This document shows positions 37,913-47,786 of a DNA stretch of 64,000 nucleotides, piece by piece. The notes under the pieces were generated by a model. The model had not been told where the DNA came from. It searched no databases and was given only the letters and a program-made list of their open reading frames with translations. The stretch's first letter is position 1, and the number at the start of each line of letters is the position of its first letter. The position numbers and the translations under genes are program-made. The DNA is from an uncultured Pelagibacteraceae bacterium (GTDB taxonomy: Bacteria; Pseudomonadota; Alphaproteobacteria; Pelagibacterales; Pelagibacteraceae): contig CACMND010000003.1 of NCBI GenBank assembly GCA_902614975.1, positions 62,001 to 126,000 of the forward strand, read 5' to 3'.

Positions 37913-39282
37913 TATTGTTTGATGATTTTTTCTGGAATAATTCCTTGTGGTCTATAACGCATTATTAAAAGTAAACCAATTCCAATAACCAAGAATCTAA
38001 AATATGGAGCACTTTCAATTAAGTGAACTCTAACTGCATTAGTTTCTGGTAGATGGGATGTAAACAAATTAATTAAAAATAATGCAATTGGAGCAGCTTC
38101 GACCCATAAAAACCAAACTACAAATCCCCCCAATATTGCTCCGAAATTATTTCCTGTTCCACCTACTATAACCATAACCCAAATTACAAAAGTATATCTC
38201 ATAGGTCTGTAGCTACCTGGTGTAAACAAACCGTCATTTGTAACCATCATAGCTCCAGCTAAGCCAACAATTGCAGATCCCAAAATAAAAATAAGAAGAT
38301 GCTCTTTAACAATATTTTTACCCATTGCACTTGCCGCCTCTTCATTATCTCTTATAGCTCTCATTTTTCTTCCCCAAGGTGAATAAAGGGCTTTCTGTGT
38401 CACAATTAACAAGATAATAACAACAGTAAGAAATAAACCTGTAAAACATAATTTTACATAGACCGATGAAGCATCAATAACCATTTGATTTAGAGCTTCT
38501 TGCTTATCAGAGATTGAATTAATCAAATTTAATTTTGATGAATTAAATTTTGTAACTAAATTTATAAACCATTCTGAAGTTTGTAGATCTATTTCGTATG
38601 GTGCTGGTCTTTTTAATCCTATTACATTTTTTACACCTCTTGCCAACCATTCCTCATGTTTAATAATTGAAACGATAATTTCTGCTATTAATAATGTTGC
38701 AATAGCTAAATAATCTGCACGAAGACCTAATGCGATCTTTCCTATGACAAATGCTAAACCGCCAGCCAAAAGCGCACCGAAAATCCAGGAAAATAAAACG
38801 GGTAATCCCATGCCACCGAGAAATCCTGTCTTTGCTGGATCAACTGACTCTATAGCTTCTATCCCCGGTGCAGCAGTTACTCTTAGTAAAATTATTCCAC
38901 CCAAGATTACAGAAGCTACTGAGTAATTTCTTAATTTAGACTTATCAAATCTATTAAGTATAAATTTAACTACAAAGATAATTGCAACAATTATCCATAT
39001 ACAAGCTAAAATATTTAAACCTCCAACTTGCCAAGCTTTTTTGACTGGTTCAACCGAAACTAAAACTACAGCTAATCCTCCTAATGCTGTATATCCCATT
39101 ATCCCAAAATTAATTAATCCAGCATAACCCCATTGTATATTTGCTCCAATTGTCATAACTGCAGAAATTAAACAATAATTTAAAATAGTTAATGCTATAG
39201 ACCAGGATTGAAATATCCCAACCAACATTATTAAAAATATCATGATTGAATATGCGGCAATGACATTTTTATAATTCCTCAT
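37912..39282 (-). CDS. livM: Branched-chain amino acid ABC permease (LivM-like), enlarged
   Basis: GYAGLINFGIMGYTALGG, KMRAIRDNEEAASAMGKN motifs. Confidence 0.9.
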   Translation of the reverse strand: MRNYKNVIAAYSIMIFLIMLVGIFQSWSIALTILNYCLISAVMTIGANIQWGYAGLINFGIMGYTALGGLAVVLVSVEPVKKAWQVGGLNILACIWIIVAIIFVVKFILNRFDKSKLRNYSVASVILGGIILLRVTAAPGIEAIESVDPAKTGFLGGMGLPVLFSWIFGALLAGGLAFVIGKIALGLRADYLAIATLLIAEIIVSIIKHEEWLARGVKNVIGLKRPAPYEIDLQTSEWFINLVTKFNSSKLNLINSISDKQEALNQMVIDASSVYVKLCFTGLFLTVVIILLIVTQKALYSPWGRKMRAIRDNEEAASAMGKNIVKEHLLIFILGSAIVGLAGAMMVTNDGLFTPGSYRPMRYTFVIWVMVIVGGTGNNFGAILGGFVVWFLWVEAAPIALFLINLFTSHLPETNAVRVHLIESAPYFRFLVIGIGLLLIMRYRPQGIIPEKIIKQ

Positions 39283-40289
39283 ATTACTTTTCCTTTAAAG
39301 ATACCTGACGGCCTTATTAATAAAACAATTACTAAAATTGAGAATGAAACTGCAAACTTGTAATCTGTCGATAATAACTGGAGTAAAGAATCTGGCTCAA
39401 GATGTTCAGGTAATAGATATGAAATAAATCTTTTGTATGCGTAAGTTACAAATATTTCTGCAAAGGCTATAACGTATCCACCTAGGAAGGCTCCAAATGG
39501 ATTTCCGATTCCCCCAACAATTGCTGCGGCGAATATTGGAAGCATATTATTAAAATAAACAAAAGGTCTATAACTTTTATCTAAACCGTATAATACTCCA
39601 CCAATAGTGGCTAAAATTCCTGCGATGACCCATGTTATCAAAACAACTCTCTTAGGATCTATACCAGACAATAATGCTAAATCTTCATTGTCTGAATAAG
39701 CTCTCATACTTGTTCCAGTTTTAGTTTTATTTAAAAACCAAAACATTATTGAAACAACAATTAAGGTTACAATTATTGTTATTGCTTGTGTTGATTTTAA
39801 AGTTATACCTTCTGCAAGACCAGTCATTTCTTTAAATTCTGTTGCTTTAATTATAAATTTTTCACCATCTAAAAATCTTCTGTCGGATGGTCCAATGATT
39901 ATTCTAATTAAGGCTTGAGTGACAAACATTACCCCTACACTAACCATTGCAAACTGAACTGGAGGACTTTTTTTTATCCTGTAATAACTGAAAACAAATT
40001 TGTCTATGATTAACATATATAAAATCATCATTAGGATGGCGAAAGGAATTGTTAAAAGTGCTGTTGGTAAAACACCTAATCCAAAACCTAAGGACTGAAA
40101 ATAATATGTTAGAATAACTGCAAACATTGTTCCAAAAGACATCATGTCTCCGGTTGCAAAATTAGCAAATCTTAAAACTGCATAAATTAAAGTAACAAAA
40201 ATAGCACCTAAAGCTAATTGTGAACCATAAGCTAACGCTGGTATTACTGTAAAATTAAAAAGTACAATTATTGCATTTAAGAAATCCAT
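39279..40289 (-). CDS. livH: Branched-chain amino acid ABC permease (LivH-like)
   Basis: YAVLRFANFATGDMMSFGTM, GGIGNPFGAFLGGYVIAF. Confidence 0.9.
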   Translation of the reverse strand: MDFLNAIIVLFNFTVIPALAYGSQLALGAIFVTLIYAVLRFANFATGDMMSFGTMFAVILTYYFQSLGFGLGVLPTALLTIPFAILMMILYMLIIDKFVFSYYRIKKSPPVQFAMVSVGVMFVTQALIRIIIGPSDRRFLDGEKFIIKATEFKEMTGLAEGITLKSTQAITIIVTLIVVSIMFWFLNKTKTGTSMRAYSDNEDLALLSGIDPKRVVLITWVIAGILATIGGVLYGLDKSYRPFVYFNNMLPIFAAAIVGGIGNPFGAFLGGYVIAFAEIFVTYAYKRFISYLLPEHLEPDSLLQLLSTDYKFAVSFSILVIVLLIRPSGIFKGKVI

Positions 40290-40996
40290 TATGCTCCCAA
40301 AAATGATCTACGAACTTCGGGATCTTCAAGTAAATCATTACCGGATCCCTCAAATTTATTTTGACCTGTTACCAATACATAGCCTCGATCTGAAATACTT
40401 AATGCTTGCTTTGCATTTTGCTCAACCATAATAACCGCAACATTTGTTTTTTTAACTTTTATAATATGTTCAAACAATTCATCCATTACAATTGGAGAAA
40501 CTCCAGCTGTGGGCTCATCTAACATAAGAACTGACGGATCACTCATTAAAGCTCTTCCAAGCGCGACTTGCTGACGTTGTCCGCCAGATAATTGTCCGAC
40601 GACTTGGGATTTTTTTTCACTCAAGATTGGAAATAAGCTATAAATACTCTCAATTTTATTTTCTAAACTACCTTCTGTCAAAAAGCCACCAATCTCTAAA
40701 TTTTCTCTTACAGTCAACTCAGCAAATACATTTCTTGTTTGTGGAACAAATGAAATACCCTTTTTTACTCGATCTTGAGGATTAATTTTTGAAATATCTT
40801 CACCATTCAAAGTTACAGAACCTGATTTTAATTTTAATAATCCGAGCATCGCTTTCATGGCTGTTGATTTGCCAGCACCATTGGGACCTAAAATAGCTAC
40901 TATCTCTCCCCTATTGGCAGTTATAGAACATGAACTAATAATATCAGGGCCCTCCCCATAACCTGCAGTCATTTTTGCTCCTTCAAAGTATGCCAT
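40289..40996 (-). CDS. livF: ABC ATP-binding protein LivF-like
   Basis: GPNGAGKSTAMKAMLGLL, LSGGQRQQVALGRALM. Confidence 0.92.
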   Translation of the reverse strand: MAYFEGAKMTAGYGEGPDIISSCSITANRGEIVAILGPNGAGKSTAMKAMLGLLKLKSGSVTLNGEDISKINPQDRVKKGISFVPQTRNVFAELTVRENLEIGGFLTEGSLENKIESIYSLFPILSEKKSQVVGQLSGGQRQQVALGRALMSDPSVLMLDEPTAGVSPIVMDELFEHIIKVKKTNVAVIMVEQNAKQALSISDRGYVLVTGQNKFEGSGNDLLEDPEVRRSFLGA

Positions 40997-41784
40997 TAAT
41001 TTTCTTTTTTTGTTAAGTTTGACTTTCCAAGATAGCTCTCAATTACTTTTTCATTTTTTTTGACTTCTTCAGATGTTCCTTCAAATAAAACTGAACCATC
41101 TGCCATTACTATTACCGGATCACACATTCTGCTTATAAAATCCATATCATGTTCAATCATACAAAAAGTGTAATTTTTTTCTTTATTCAATTTTAATATT
41201 GCAGTTCCTAGATCTTTTAAAAGTGTTCGATTAACTCCCGCTCCCACTTCATCAAGTAAAACCAATTTTGCATCAACCATCATAGTTCTTCCTAATTCTA
41301 ATAATTTTTTTTGACCTCCTGAAAGATTTCCTGCCCTTTCATTTGCTAAATGTGTTAAATTAAGAAAATCTACAACTTCATAGGCTTTTTCTCTAATAAC
41401 TTTTTCCTCTTTTTTAACTAGTCCTGGTTTAATAAGTGCATTTAATAAATTTTCTCCGCTTTGATTTGAAGGCACCATCATTAAGTTTTCTAAAACTGTT
41501 AAGTTTGAAAATTCATGTGCAATCTGAAAGGTTCTTAATAATCCTCTGCCAAATAACTCATGTGATGGTACATCAGTAATATTTTCATCATTAAATATTA
41601 CCTCTCCATCATTAGATTTTAAATTTCCAGCTATTAAATTAAATAATGTTGTTTTCCCTGAACCGTTTGGGCCAATTATTCCAGTTATTGAACCCGATCT
41701 AATATTTAATGAGCAATTTGATACTGCTGCTAGTCCTCCAAATAATTTTGTAAGATTATTTACCTGTAAGATATTGTCAGACAT
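40996..41784 (-). CDS. livG: ABC ATP-binding protein LivG-like
   Basis: GPNGSGKTTLFNLIAG, NLSGGQKKLLELGRTMM. Confidence 0.92.
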   Translation of the reverse strand: MSDNILQVNNLTKLFGGLAAVSNCSLNIRSGSITGIIGPNGSGKTTLFNLIAGNLKSNDGEVIFNDENITDVPSHELFGRGLLRTFQIAHEFSNLTVLENLMMVPSNQSGENLLNALIKPGLVKKEEKVIREKAYEVVDFLNLTHLANERAGNLSGGQKKLLELGRTMMVDAKLVLLDEVGAGVNRTLLKDLGTAILKLNKEKNYTFCMIEHDMDFISRMCDPVIVMADGSVLFEGTSEEVKKNEKVIESYLGKSNLTKKEN

Positions 41785-41785
41785 T

Positions 41786-42559
41786 TTACTTACTTTTTTT
41801 TAATCTATTCAAGACGCTATTTGCTGTTCTATTCAGAGATTTATAAAATCCAAGTTTTCTTAATTCTTTAACAGCTTGTTCATTTAAACCTTTTGGGGTT
41901 TGTGAATTTTTAACAAGGACTTTTAAATCTTTATTTGAATTAATTTTTGCATCTTCAGATAAAGCAATAAATAACGAGGTAATATACTTTTGAGAGTCTC
42001 TTCTATTAATTCCCTTTTTTACTAACCATTCACTCAGAGTTTGTAGTAATTCATAAAATGGTGCCATCATTGATGAAGTTGACCAAAAATTTAGTGATAG
42101 GTTTTCATTTTTTATTTCAACAGATGTGCCAAGCTTATTAAAAAAATTTCTAACTTGTTTATCTGGTGGAAAAATTGGTACCGGTCCTTTTCTAAGAGAA
42201 ATTGGAGGTAAAGGAATTGCTCTAATAATCTTGGATTTAACTTTAATATATTTTTTTAATTCAGTCATTTTTATAGTTGATATAAAACTTATTATCGTTT
42301 GACCTTTTTTAAATTTTAATTTTGGAAGAATAATTTTTCCAATCGTTGGTGTTACTGCTAAAAAAACCCAATTTGATTGATTTATAATATCCTGATTATC
42401 AGCAGATATTTTTATCTTTTTACTTTTTCCTCTAAGTTCACTTGAAATTTTTGAATTTCTCTTTGAAACAATTATTTTATTAATTTTTAATTTTGACCCC
42501 AGTATTCCGTTGATTACTGATTTCGAGATATGTCCTGTACCAATAAATCCGATTTTCAT
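41786..42559 (-). CDS. Pyrroline-5-carboxylate reductase-like (ProC family) oxidoreductase
   Basis: KIGFIGTGHISKSVINGIL, VFLAVTP, SSMMAPFYELLQTLSEWLVKKGI, QTPKGLNEQAVKEL. Confidence 0.8.
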   Translation of the reverse strand: MKIGFIGTGHISKSVINGILGSKLKINKIIVSKRNSKISSELRGKSKKIKISADNQDIINQSNWVFLAVTPTIGKIILPKLKFKKGQTIISFISTIKMTELKKYIKVKSKIIRAIPLPPISLRKGPVPIFPPDKQVRNFFNKLGTSVEIKNENLSLNFWSTSSMMAPFYELLQTLSEWLVKKGINRRDSQKYITSLFIALSEDAKINSNKDLKVLVKNSQTPKGLNEQAVKELRKLGFYKSLNRTANSVLNRLKKSK

Positions 42560-42592
42560 GATAAACTAAGTGATTATTATCACTAAAATTAA

Positions 42593-43513
42593 TTAATTAG
42601 TAAAAAAAGAACCTCTAATTCTTAGTAATTCTCTTGATAATTTTTTATTTTCTACAAATGGTTTTCTACCATGAAGCCAGAAATAGTTATTTGCAACTAC
42701 TGAAAAGCCAACTGGTAAAGGCATTACAATCTTTTTTTGACTTCCTTCTAAAGAGTCTGATAATTTTTGTAGAAATAATCCTTGTTCCATATTTTTGGGC
42801 TCAGGAAATTGGTCTATGTAAGAAATTTGTGGTTTTCCATTTTCGTCTTCTGAAAAAACAGGATGTTCCACCTTGTAATCAACATTTTTACTTTTAGGAG
42901 AACCCCATATAAAGTTTTGTTTTCCAACTTTATCATTAGTTAAGCTATCTAAATGTTCCCAATCATCAAGGTGTAACATTGCAGTTTCACCTCCTTGAAC
43001 ATTTTCTTCCTCCATTTTTAACATTAATAACCAATCAGTTTTTTCTTTGACGTAAGTTCCATCAGTATGAAGATCCATATTAGTATATGCTTTTCTAAGA
43101 TATGAGTCGCTATTATCCTCATGTTTAACATGAAATCTCGCATAATATTTTCCAGCCATTGAATCAAAATTTGGATTACCTAGTAAGTGTGTTACAGCTG
43201 TTGATAGTTTAATAAGAAAATTGTTATCAATTTTTTTGGATTTATTTTTAGGTCCTATAACGAAACAACCTGTGTCTCTATCTCTTAATATAGAGTTTAT
43301 AAATTTTCCCAGCTTTCCACCCGTTGAATCATCTAAAGATTTTGCAAGTGTAAATCTAGTAAAAGGTTTATATTCAAGAGCTGTAATATCAAATTTTTTA
43401 AAAGGAAATATAAGTTTATCTATAATTTCATCTTCAATTTTAATATTGATTATTCTTTTGGAATAATCACTAAATGAAATATCAAACCCTTGAATAGTAT
43501 CTAAGCTATCCAT
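42593..43513 (-). CDS. glaH: CsiD/GlaH-type glutarate 2-hydroxylase (2OG/Fe(II) oxygenase)
   Basis: YYARFHVKHEDNSDSYLRKAYTNMDLHTDGTYV, MLHLDDWEHLD, IDQFPEPKNMEQGLFL, NNYFWLHGRKPF, SRELLRIRG. Confidence 0.88.
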   Translation of the reverse strand: MDSLDTIQGFDISFSDYSKRIINIKIEDEIIDKLIFPFKKFDITALEYKPFTRFTLAKSLDDSTGGKLGKFINSILRDRDTGCFVIGPKNKSKKIDNNFLIKLSTAVTHLLGNPNFDSMAGKYYARFHVKHEDNSDSYLRKAYTNMDLHTDGTYVKEKTDWLLMLKMEEENVQGGETAMLHLDDWEHLDSLTNDKVGKQNFIWGSPKSKNVDYKVEHPVFSEDENGKPQISYIDQFPEPKNMEQGLFLQKLSDSLEGSQKKIVMPLPVGFSVVANNYFWLHGRKPFVENKKLSRELLRIRGSFFTN

Positions 43514-43518
43514 TATAA

Positions 43519-44025
43519 TTATTTGTTACAAACTCCAATTGAATTTGGTCCACATGTTTCACCATTAGTCCATGTTGCTCCAATTAAATTTGCTCCATCA
43601 AAATTAGCATTGGTAATATTTGATGAAGTAAAATTAGCTTCCATTAAATTTGCATTTTGAAAATTTGCTTCAATCAATGTTGAGCCCATAAAATCAACTC
43701 TTGTCATATTGGCTCCTGTAAAGTTAGCTTTTTCGAAATTTCCACCAACTAGAGTTGACTCATATAAGTTAGCTCTAACAAATGTTGACTCTGGAAAAGT
43801 TCCAAATGACAAGTTAGAAGTCATCATAATGCTTTTATCAAAATTTACTTGTATAAAACTTGCGAATGATAAGTTTGAGTTAGGCAAATAACTACCTTGC
43901 AAATCTTGTCCATCTGAAAATCTACAGTTAGTATAATCAACTCCATCAGTTAAAGGATCATCACATGCTGCTTGTGAAATACCTGGTATTAAAATTAAGA
44001 ACAATAGTAAAATAATTTTTTTCAT
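43519..44025 (-). CDS. Secreted pentapeptide-repeat protein
   Basis: Signal peptide followed by A(N/D)(L/F)xx repeats. Confidence 0.85.
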   Translation of the reverse strand: MKKIILLLFLILIPGISQAACDDPLTDGVDYTNCRFSDGQDLQGSYLPNSNLSFASFIQVNFDKSIMMTSNLSFGTFPESTFVRANLYESTLVGGNFEKANFTGANMTRVDFMGSTLIEANFQNANLMEANFTSSNITNANFDGANLIGATWTNGETCGPNSIGVCNK

Positions 44026-44352
44026 TTATATCGTAAAGCTACTTAATAAAAACATAATGATAGCAGAGAATAAAGTTGGGTAAACTAAATTATTTCTAGT
44101 TAATTTAAAAATTATTATTGCTAAAAGTACAACAATAAATCTGGAAAAGTAATTACTGTCAGAAAGTGCACCAGCTGGAAATATTATCATTCTAGAAATT
44201 AGAGCCGCCAATGTCGAATAGGCTAAATAATTAAACCACCTATATATTTTAGTATTTTCATCTATTATTTCAGAAGTAAAAGCTCCTAAAAACCTTGAGA
44301 TATAAGTTGCTAAGGATGTAATAACTATTATTAAAACAATATTAGCTGACAT
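44026..44352 (-). CDS. azlD: AzlD family membrane protein
   Basis: Small 3-4 TM protein immediately after azlC, overlapping it. Confidence 0.82.
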   Translation of the reverse strand: MSANIVLIIVITSLATYISRFLGAFTSEIIDENTKIYRWFNYLAYSTLAALISRMIIFPAGALSDSNYFSRFIVVLLAIIIFKLTRNNLVYPTLFSAIIMFLLSSFTI

Positions 44353-45046
44353 TTTTCTCCCCTATTACAAAAGCAACAGTTCCAGCTACAAATCCACCAA
44401 TCAAAACACACCAATCAGGACTAATAAAATAAAATAAAGGTCCTAAGATAGCTCCTAAAATTATTGAAACATTTAATTGTATAGACTTCATCACTCCTAT
44501 CATTGTGCAAGTAAAATAAATTGGATTAATTATAGCTAATCCAATCATCATTTCTCTATTTAAGAAATCAGCAGAGTAATAACCTAAGATAGTTGAAAAA
44601 ATTGCTATCAACCAAGTTGCAGTTCCAATTCCTATCCAAAAATCAACTCTATATTTTTTTTCAATATCTTTATAATTATTTTTAAGAATTAACCACGAAG
44701 ATACCGCAACAAAATGACAGGATAAATAATACTTCCATCTTGGTTGACTTTGGTGCTTTAACAATGGCATTAAAGATACAGTCATCGGATACAATCTTGC
44801 ATTAACTAACCAAACTGCAAAAAATAAATTAAGTAACGAAACGCCAATCAAAATTGATTCTGCCATCACAAGTGAGCCAGGTAATGCATAAGTTAAAAAA
44901 GTAGAAAAAATACTTTCTTGAATTGTAAAACCTAAATTTTTTAGTAATGCACCTATTGCTAAAAAGCTTAAACCTAAAGCAATTGCAGGGCTATCGAATT
45001 CTTTTGCACAAAGAATTCCTTTGAAAAAATATTTTGAATTAATCAT
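44342..45046 (-). CDS. azlC: AzlC family branched-chain amino acid exporter subunit
   Basis: FFKGILCAKEFDSPAIALGLSFLAIGALLKNLGF, ARLYPMTVSLMPLL. Confidence 0.85.
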   Translation of the reverse strand: MINSKYFFKGILCAKEFDSPAIALGLSFLAIGALLKNLGFTIQESIFSTFLTYALPGSLVMAESILIGVSLLNLFFAVWLVNARLYPMTVSLMPLLKHQSQPRWKYYLSCHFVAVSSWLILKNNYKDIEKKYRVDFWIGIGTATWLIAIFSTILGYYSADFLNREMMIGLAIINPIYFTCTMIGVMKSIQLNVSIILGAILGPLFYFISPDWCVLIGGFVAGTVAFVIGEKNVS

Positions 45047-45828
45047 CCGCCTAGAAATAGACGTCCAACATCATCATTTTTAAGTAAATCATCACCTCTT
45101 CCTGCTATAGCAGTTTGGCCGGATACTAATACATATCCAATATCAGAAAACTCTAAACCTTTTTTGGCGTTTTGCTCAACTAGAATAATTGTTTTTTTTT
45201 CATTTTTTTGTAAGTCTCCCAAAATTTCAAATACCATATCAATATATCTCGGCTCTAATCCAATAGAAGGTTCATCAACTAAAAGAACTGAAGGCTTCAT
45301 TACTAAAGCTCTAGATATTTCTAATAATCTTCTTTCACCACCTGACAAAACTTTTGCTGGTTGATTTCTTCTGTTCCTTAATCTTTCATATTTATCTAAA
45401 ATCTTTTCTGCCTCTTGATATGATTCTTCCGTTTTATCTTTGATAAAACCACCCATTAACAAATTTTCTTCAACAGTCATATCTGGAAAAACTGAATTAT
45501 CTTGCAGAATATAAGCTATACCAACTGACTTTAATTTTTCAGCTGGAGTTAAATTTGTTATTTCTTTTCCATCAATTTCAATTTTACCAGAAAAAATATT
45601 TGTAAATCCATATATAGAATGAAGTATTGTTGATTTACCTGCTCCATTAGGACCAATTAAACATAATGATTGTGCTTTGCTTACAAATAAATCAAAATTA
45701 TGTAAAATCTCCATTTTACCATATCCAGCATTCAAATTTTTTACTGTTAAATGAATATCTTCTGAAGATAAATTTTTTAAATCTTCTGCACCAGGTGCTT
45801 TTCCTAAAACTTCATATTGATTAGACAT
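45043..45828 (-). CDS. livF: ABC ATP-binding protein LivF-like
   Basis: GPNGAGKSTILHSIYGF, LSGGERRLLEISRAL. Confidence 0.92.
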   Translation of the reverse strand: MSNQYEVLGKAPGAEDLKNLSSEDIHLTVKNLNAGYGKMEILHNFDLFVSKAQSLCLIGPNGAGKSTILHSIYGFTNIFSGKIEIDGKEITNLTPAEKLKSVGIAYILQDNSVFPDMTVEENLLMGGFIKDKTEESYQEAEKILDKYERLRNRRNQPAKVLSGGERRLLEISRALVMKPSVLLVDEPSIGLEPRYIDMVFEILGDLQKNEKKTIILVEQNAKKGLEFSDIGYVLVSGQTAIAGRGDDLLKNDDVGRLFLGG

Positions 45829-46568
45829 TATTGAGCCCCCAAATATGCATCTACTACTCTTTTGTCATTTTTAATCTCTTCTGGAGTGCCATTTGCAAGC
45901 ATTTTGCCATGAGCAAGACAAAATATGTCTTCGGCTAATTGCATAATTACTCTCATATTATGCTCAATAACAAGTAATGTTATTCCAAAATCTTGATTAA
46001 CTTTGATTAGTCTATCAATAATTCCATTAATTAAAGTAGGATTAATACCTGCTGTTGGCTCATCTAATAGTAGCATTTCTGGTTCATTCATTAATGCCAT
46101 TGCAAGTTCTAATAACTTTTGCTGACCAAAAGATAAGTCTCCTGCTCTAAGTTTTCTTTTTTGATACAAGCCAACAAAATTAAGTAAATTTTCTGCCTTT
46201 TCCGTAAGTTCTTTAGGAATTTTTGAGAAAATTTTAAACAAACTCTCATCACTACCTTTGTGACTGATAAGCATATTATCTACACAATTTAATTTTCCAT
46301 AAATTCTAGTTTGCTGAAATGTTCTTAGTAATCCTAATTTTGCAATTACTGGTACTGGTAATTCTGATACTTCTTTTCCATTAAACTTAATTGAACCATT
46401 GTCTATTGGATATGTGCCAACTATAGAATTAAACAATGTAGTTTTACCAGATCCATTAGGTCCTATAAGACCAACTATCTTTCCTTTTTCAACCGACATT
46501 GAAATATCTACATTAGCTTTTACACCTCCGAATGATTTACTAACGTTGCTTACCTCTAAAATACTCAT
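45828..46568 (-). CDS. livG: ABC ATP-binding protein LivG-like
   Basis: GPNGSGKTTLFNSIVG, LSFGQQKLLELAMALM. Confidence 0.92.
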   Translation of the reverse strand: MSILEVSNVSKSFGGVKANVDISMSVEKGKIVGLIGPNGSGKTTLFNSIVGTYPIDNGSIKFNGKEVSELPVPVIAKLGLLRTFQQTRIYGKLNCVDNMLISHKGSDESLFKIFSKIPKELTEKAENLLNFVGLYQKRKLRAGDLSFGQQKLLELAMALMNEPEMLLLDEPTAGINPTLINGIIDRLIKVNQDFGITLLVIEHNMRVIMQLAEDIFCLAHGKMLANGTPEEIKNDKRVVDAYLGAQ

Positions 46569-47617
46569 TTTAATTCTACCTGTGCTTTTCGATCAGCTTC
46601 ATCGACAACTTCACCAAATCTTTCTGGATATTTTTCTCTTAACCATCCCATTAATCCCTCTGGGAAATAAATTACTATCACTACGATTAAAACTCCTAAT
46701 GCAACATACTGCCAACCAAGGAAGAATGTCCAAAAACCCTCTTTAAAAAAGTGAAATAAAGTTGCGCCAATTATTGGCCCCCACAAAGTTCCTTTGCCTC
46801 CAAGAATTGCCATCAAAACCATGAATACACCCATTTCTCTTCCATCAAATGCAACATCGGTTGAATCGATATAACCAACTAGACCTCCCATTATTCCACC
46901 AGCAAGACCACAAAAGAAAGCTGAAATCATCCATCCAGTTATTTTGTATTTCATAGTCTCAATCCCCATCGCTTCAGCTTTGTCTTCATTATCTCTGATA
47001 GCATTCAGAATTAATCTAAACCTTGTTGTATAAATTGCTCTTACAGCAATGAATGTAAGTACCAATGCACCAAAACTTAAAAAATAAAAAAACTCACCTC
47101 TTGCCTCAAGACCTCCTATGTTTGGAAAAGGAGGAGTGGTAAAACCTTGTCCAGCTCCAATAATTTCAATACCACCAGAAATTTCTCCTGCCGCAACTCC
47201 TAAACCTAATGTACAAATTGCAAAGTAATGACCTCTTAATCCTAAAATTGCATAACCAATTAATCCTGCAACTATTGTAGGAACAACAGCGGCAACTACA
47301 AGACCAGCTGCCATGCCTTGAAAGAATTGCGAAGGTGTATGAACGAAAGTTTTTTCACCGCCACTTTCAGTCCACTCTGCTAATGGAAAAAACATACCAA
47401 CTTGAACGGATGCGCAAAGGTACATTCCCAAACCATAAAAAAGAATATTTCCAAATGTGTTGTAGCCCATTTCACCACCTTGGATATTCCAAGTGGTTGC
47501 AAGGACAATTAATACACATAGAATTGATAATTGAACTTTAAAAGCTGGAAAAATAAATGGTGCAAATAAACCAAATATTAAAATTCCAATGTATAAAATC
47601 CAACTATTTTTGTTCAT
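46565..47617 (-). CDS. livM: Branched-chain amino acid ABC permease LivM-like
   Basis: LNAIRDNEDKAEAMGIE; GGKGTLWGPIIGA. Confidence 0.9.
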   Translation of the reverse strand: MNKNSWILYIGILIFGLFAPFIFPAFKVQLSILCVLIVLATTWNIQGGEMGYNTFGNILFYGLGMYLCASVQVGMFFPLAEWTESGGEKTFVHTPSQFFQGMAAGLVVAAVVPTIVAGLIGYAILGLRGHYFAICTLGLGVAAGEISGGIEIIGAGQGFTTPPFPNIGGLEARGEFFYFLSFGALVLTFIAVRAIYTTRFRLILNAIRDNEDKAEAMGIETMKYKITGWMISAFFCGLAGGIMGGLVGYIDSTDVAFDGREMGVFMVLMAILGGKGTLWGPIIGATLFHFFKEGFWTFFLGWQYVALGVLIVVIVIYFPEGLMGWLREKYPERFGEVVDEADRKAQVELK

Positions 47618-47786
47618 ACAAACTCTCTATTTTATCTCTAAAATCTTTATCAACTGTAAAATAATGTCCATTTTCTTCATGAAGACTAGATCCTGTTGAA
47701 TGATATTCATCTAAATGTTTTTTAAATTTTTCAATATCCACTTCTATCAATTTACCATTATCGTCTTTAATTTTAGCTTTTCTCAC
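47604..47786 (-). CDS. Small hypothetical protein (60 aa) inside liv operon
   Basis: Overlaps livH end by 4 nt (ATGA) and livM start by 14 nt, consistent with translational coupling. Confidence 0.65.
   Translation of the reverse strand: MRKAKIKDDNGKLIEVDIEKFKKHLDEYHSTGSSLHEENGHYFTVDKDFRDKIESLYEQK

Noticed and set aside
46399-46746. 115-aa plus-strand ORF over livG/livM junction
   Set aside because: Antisense to two confident genes; no motif.
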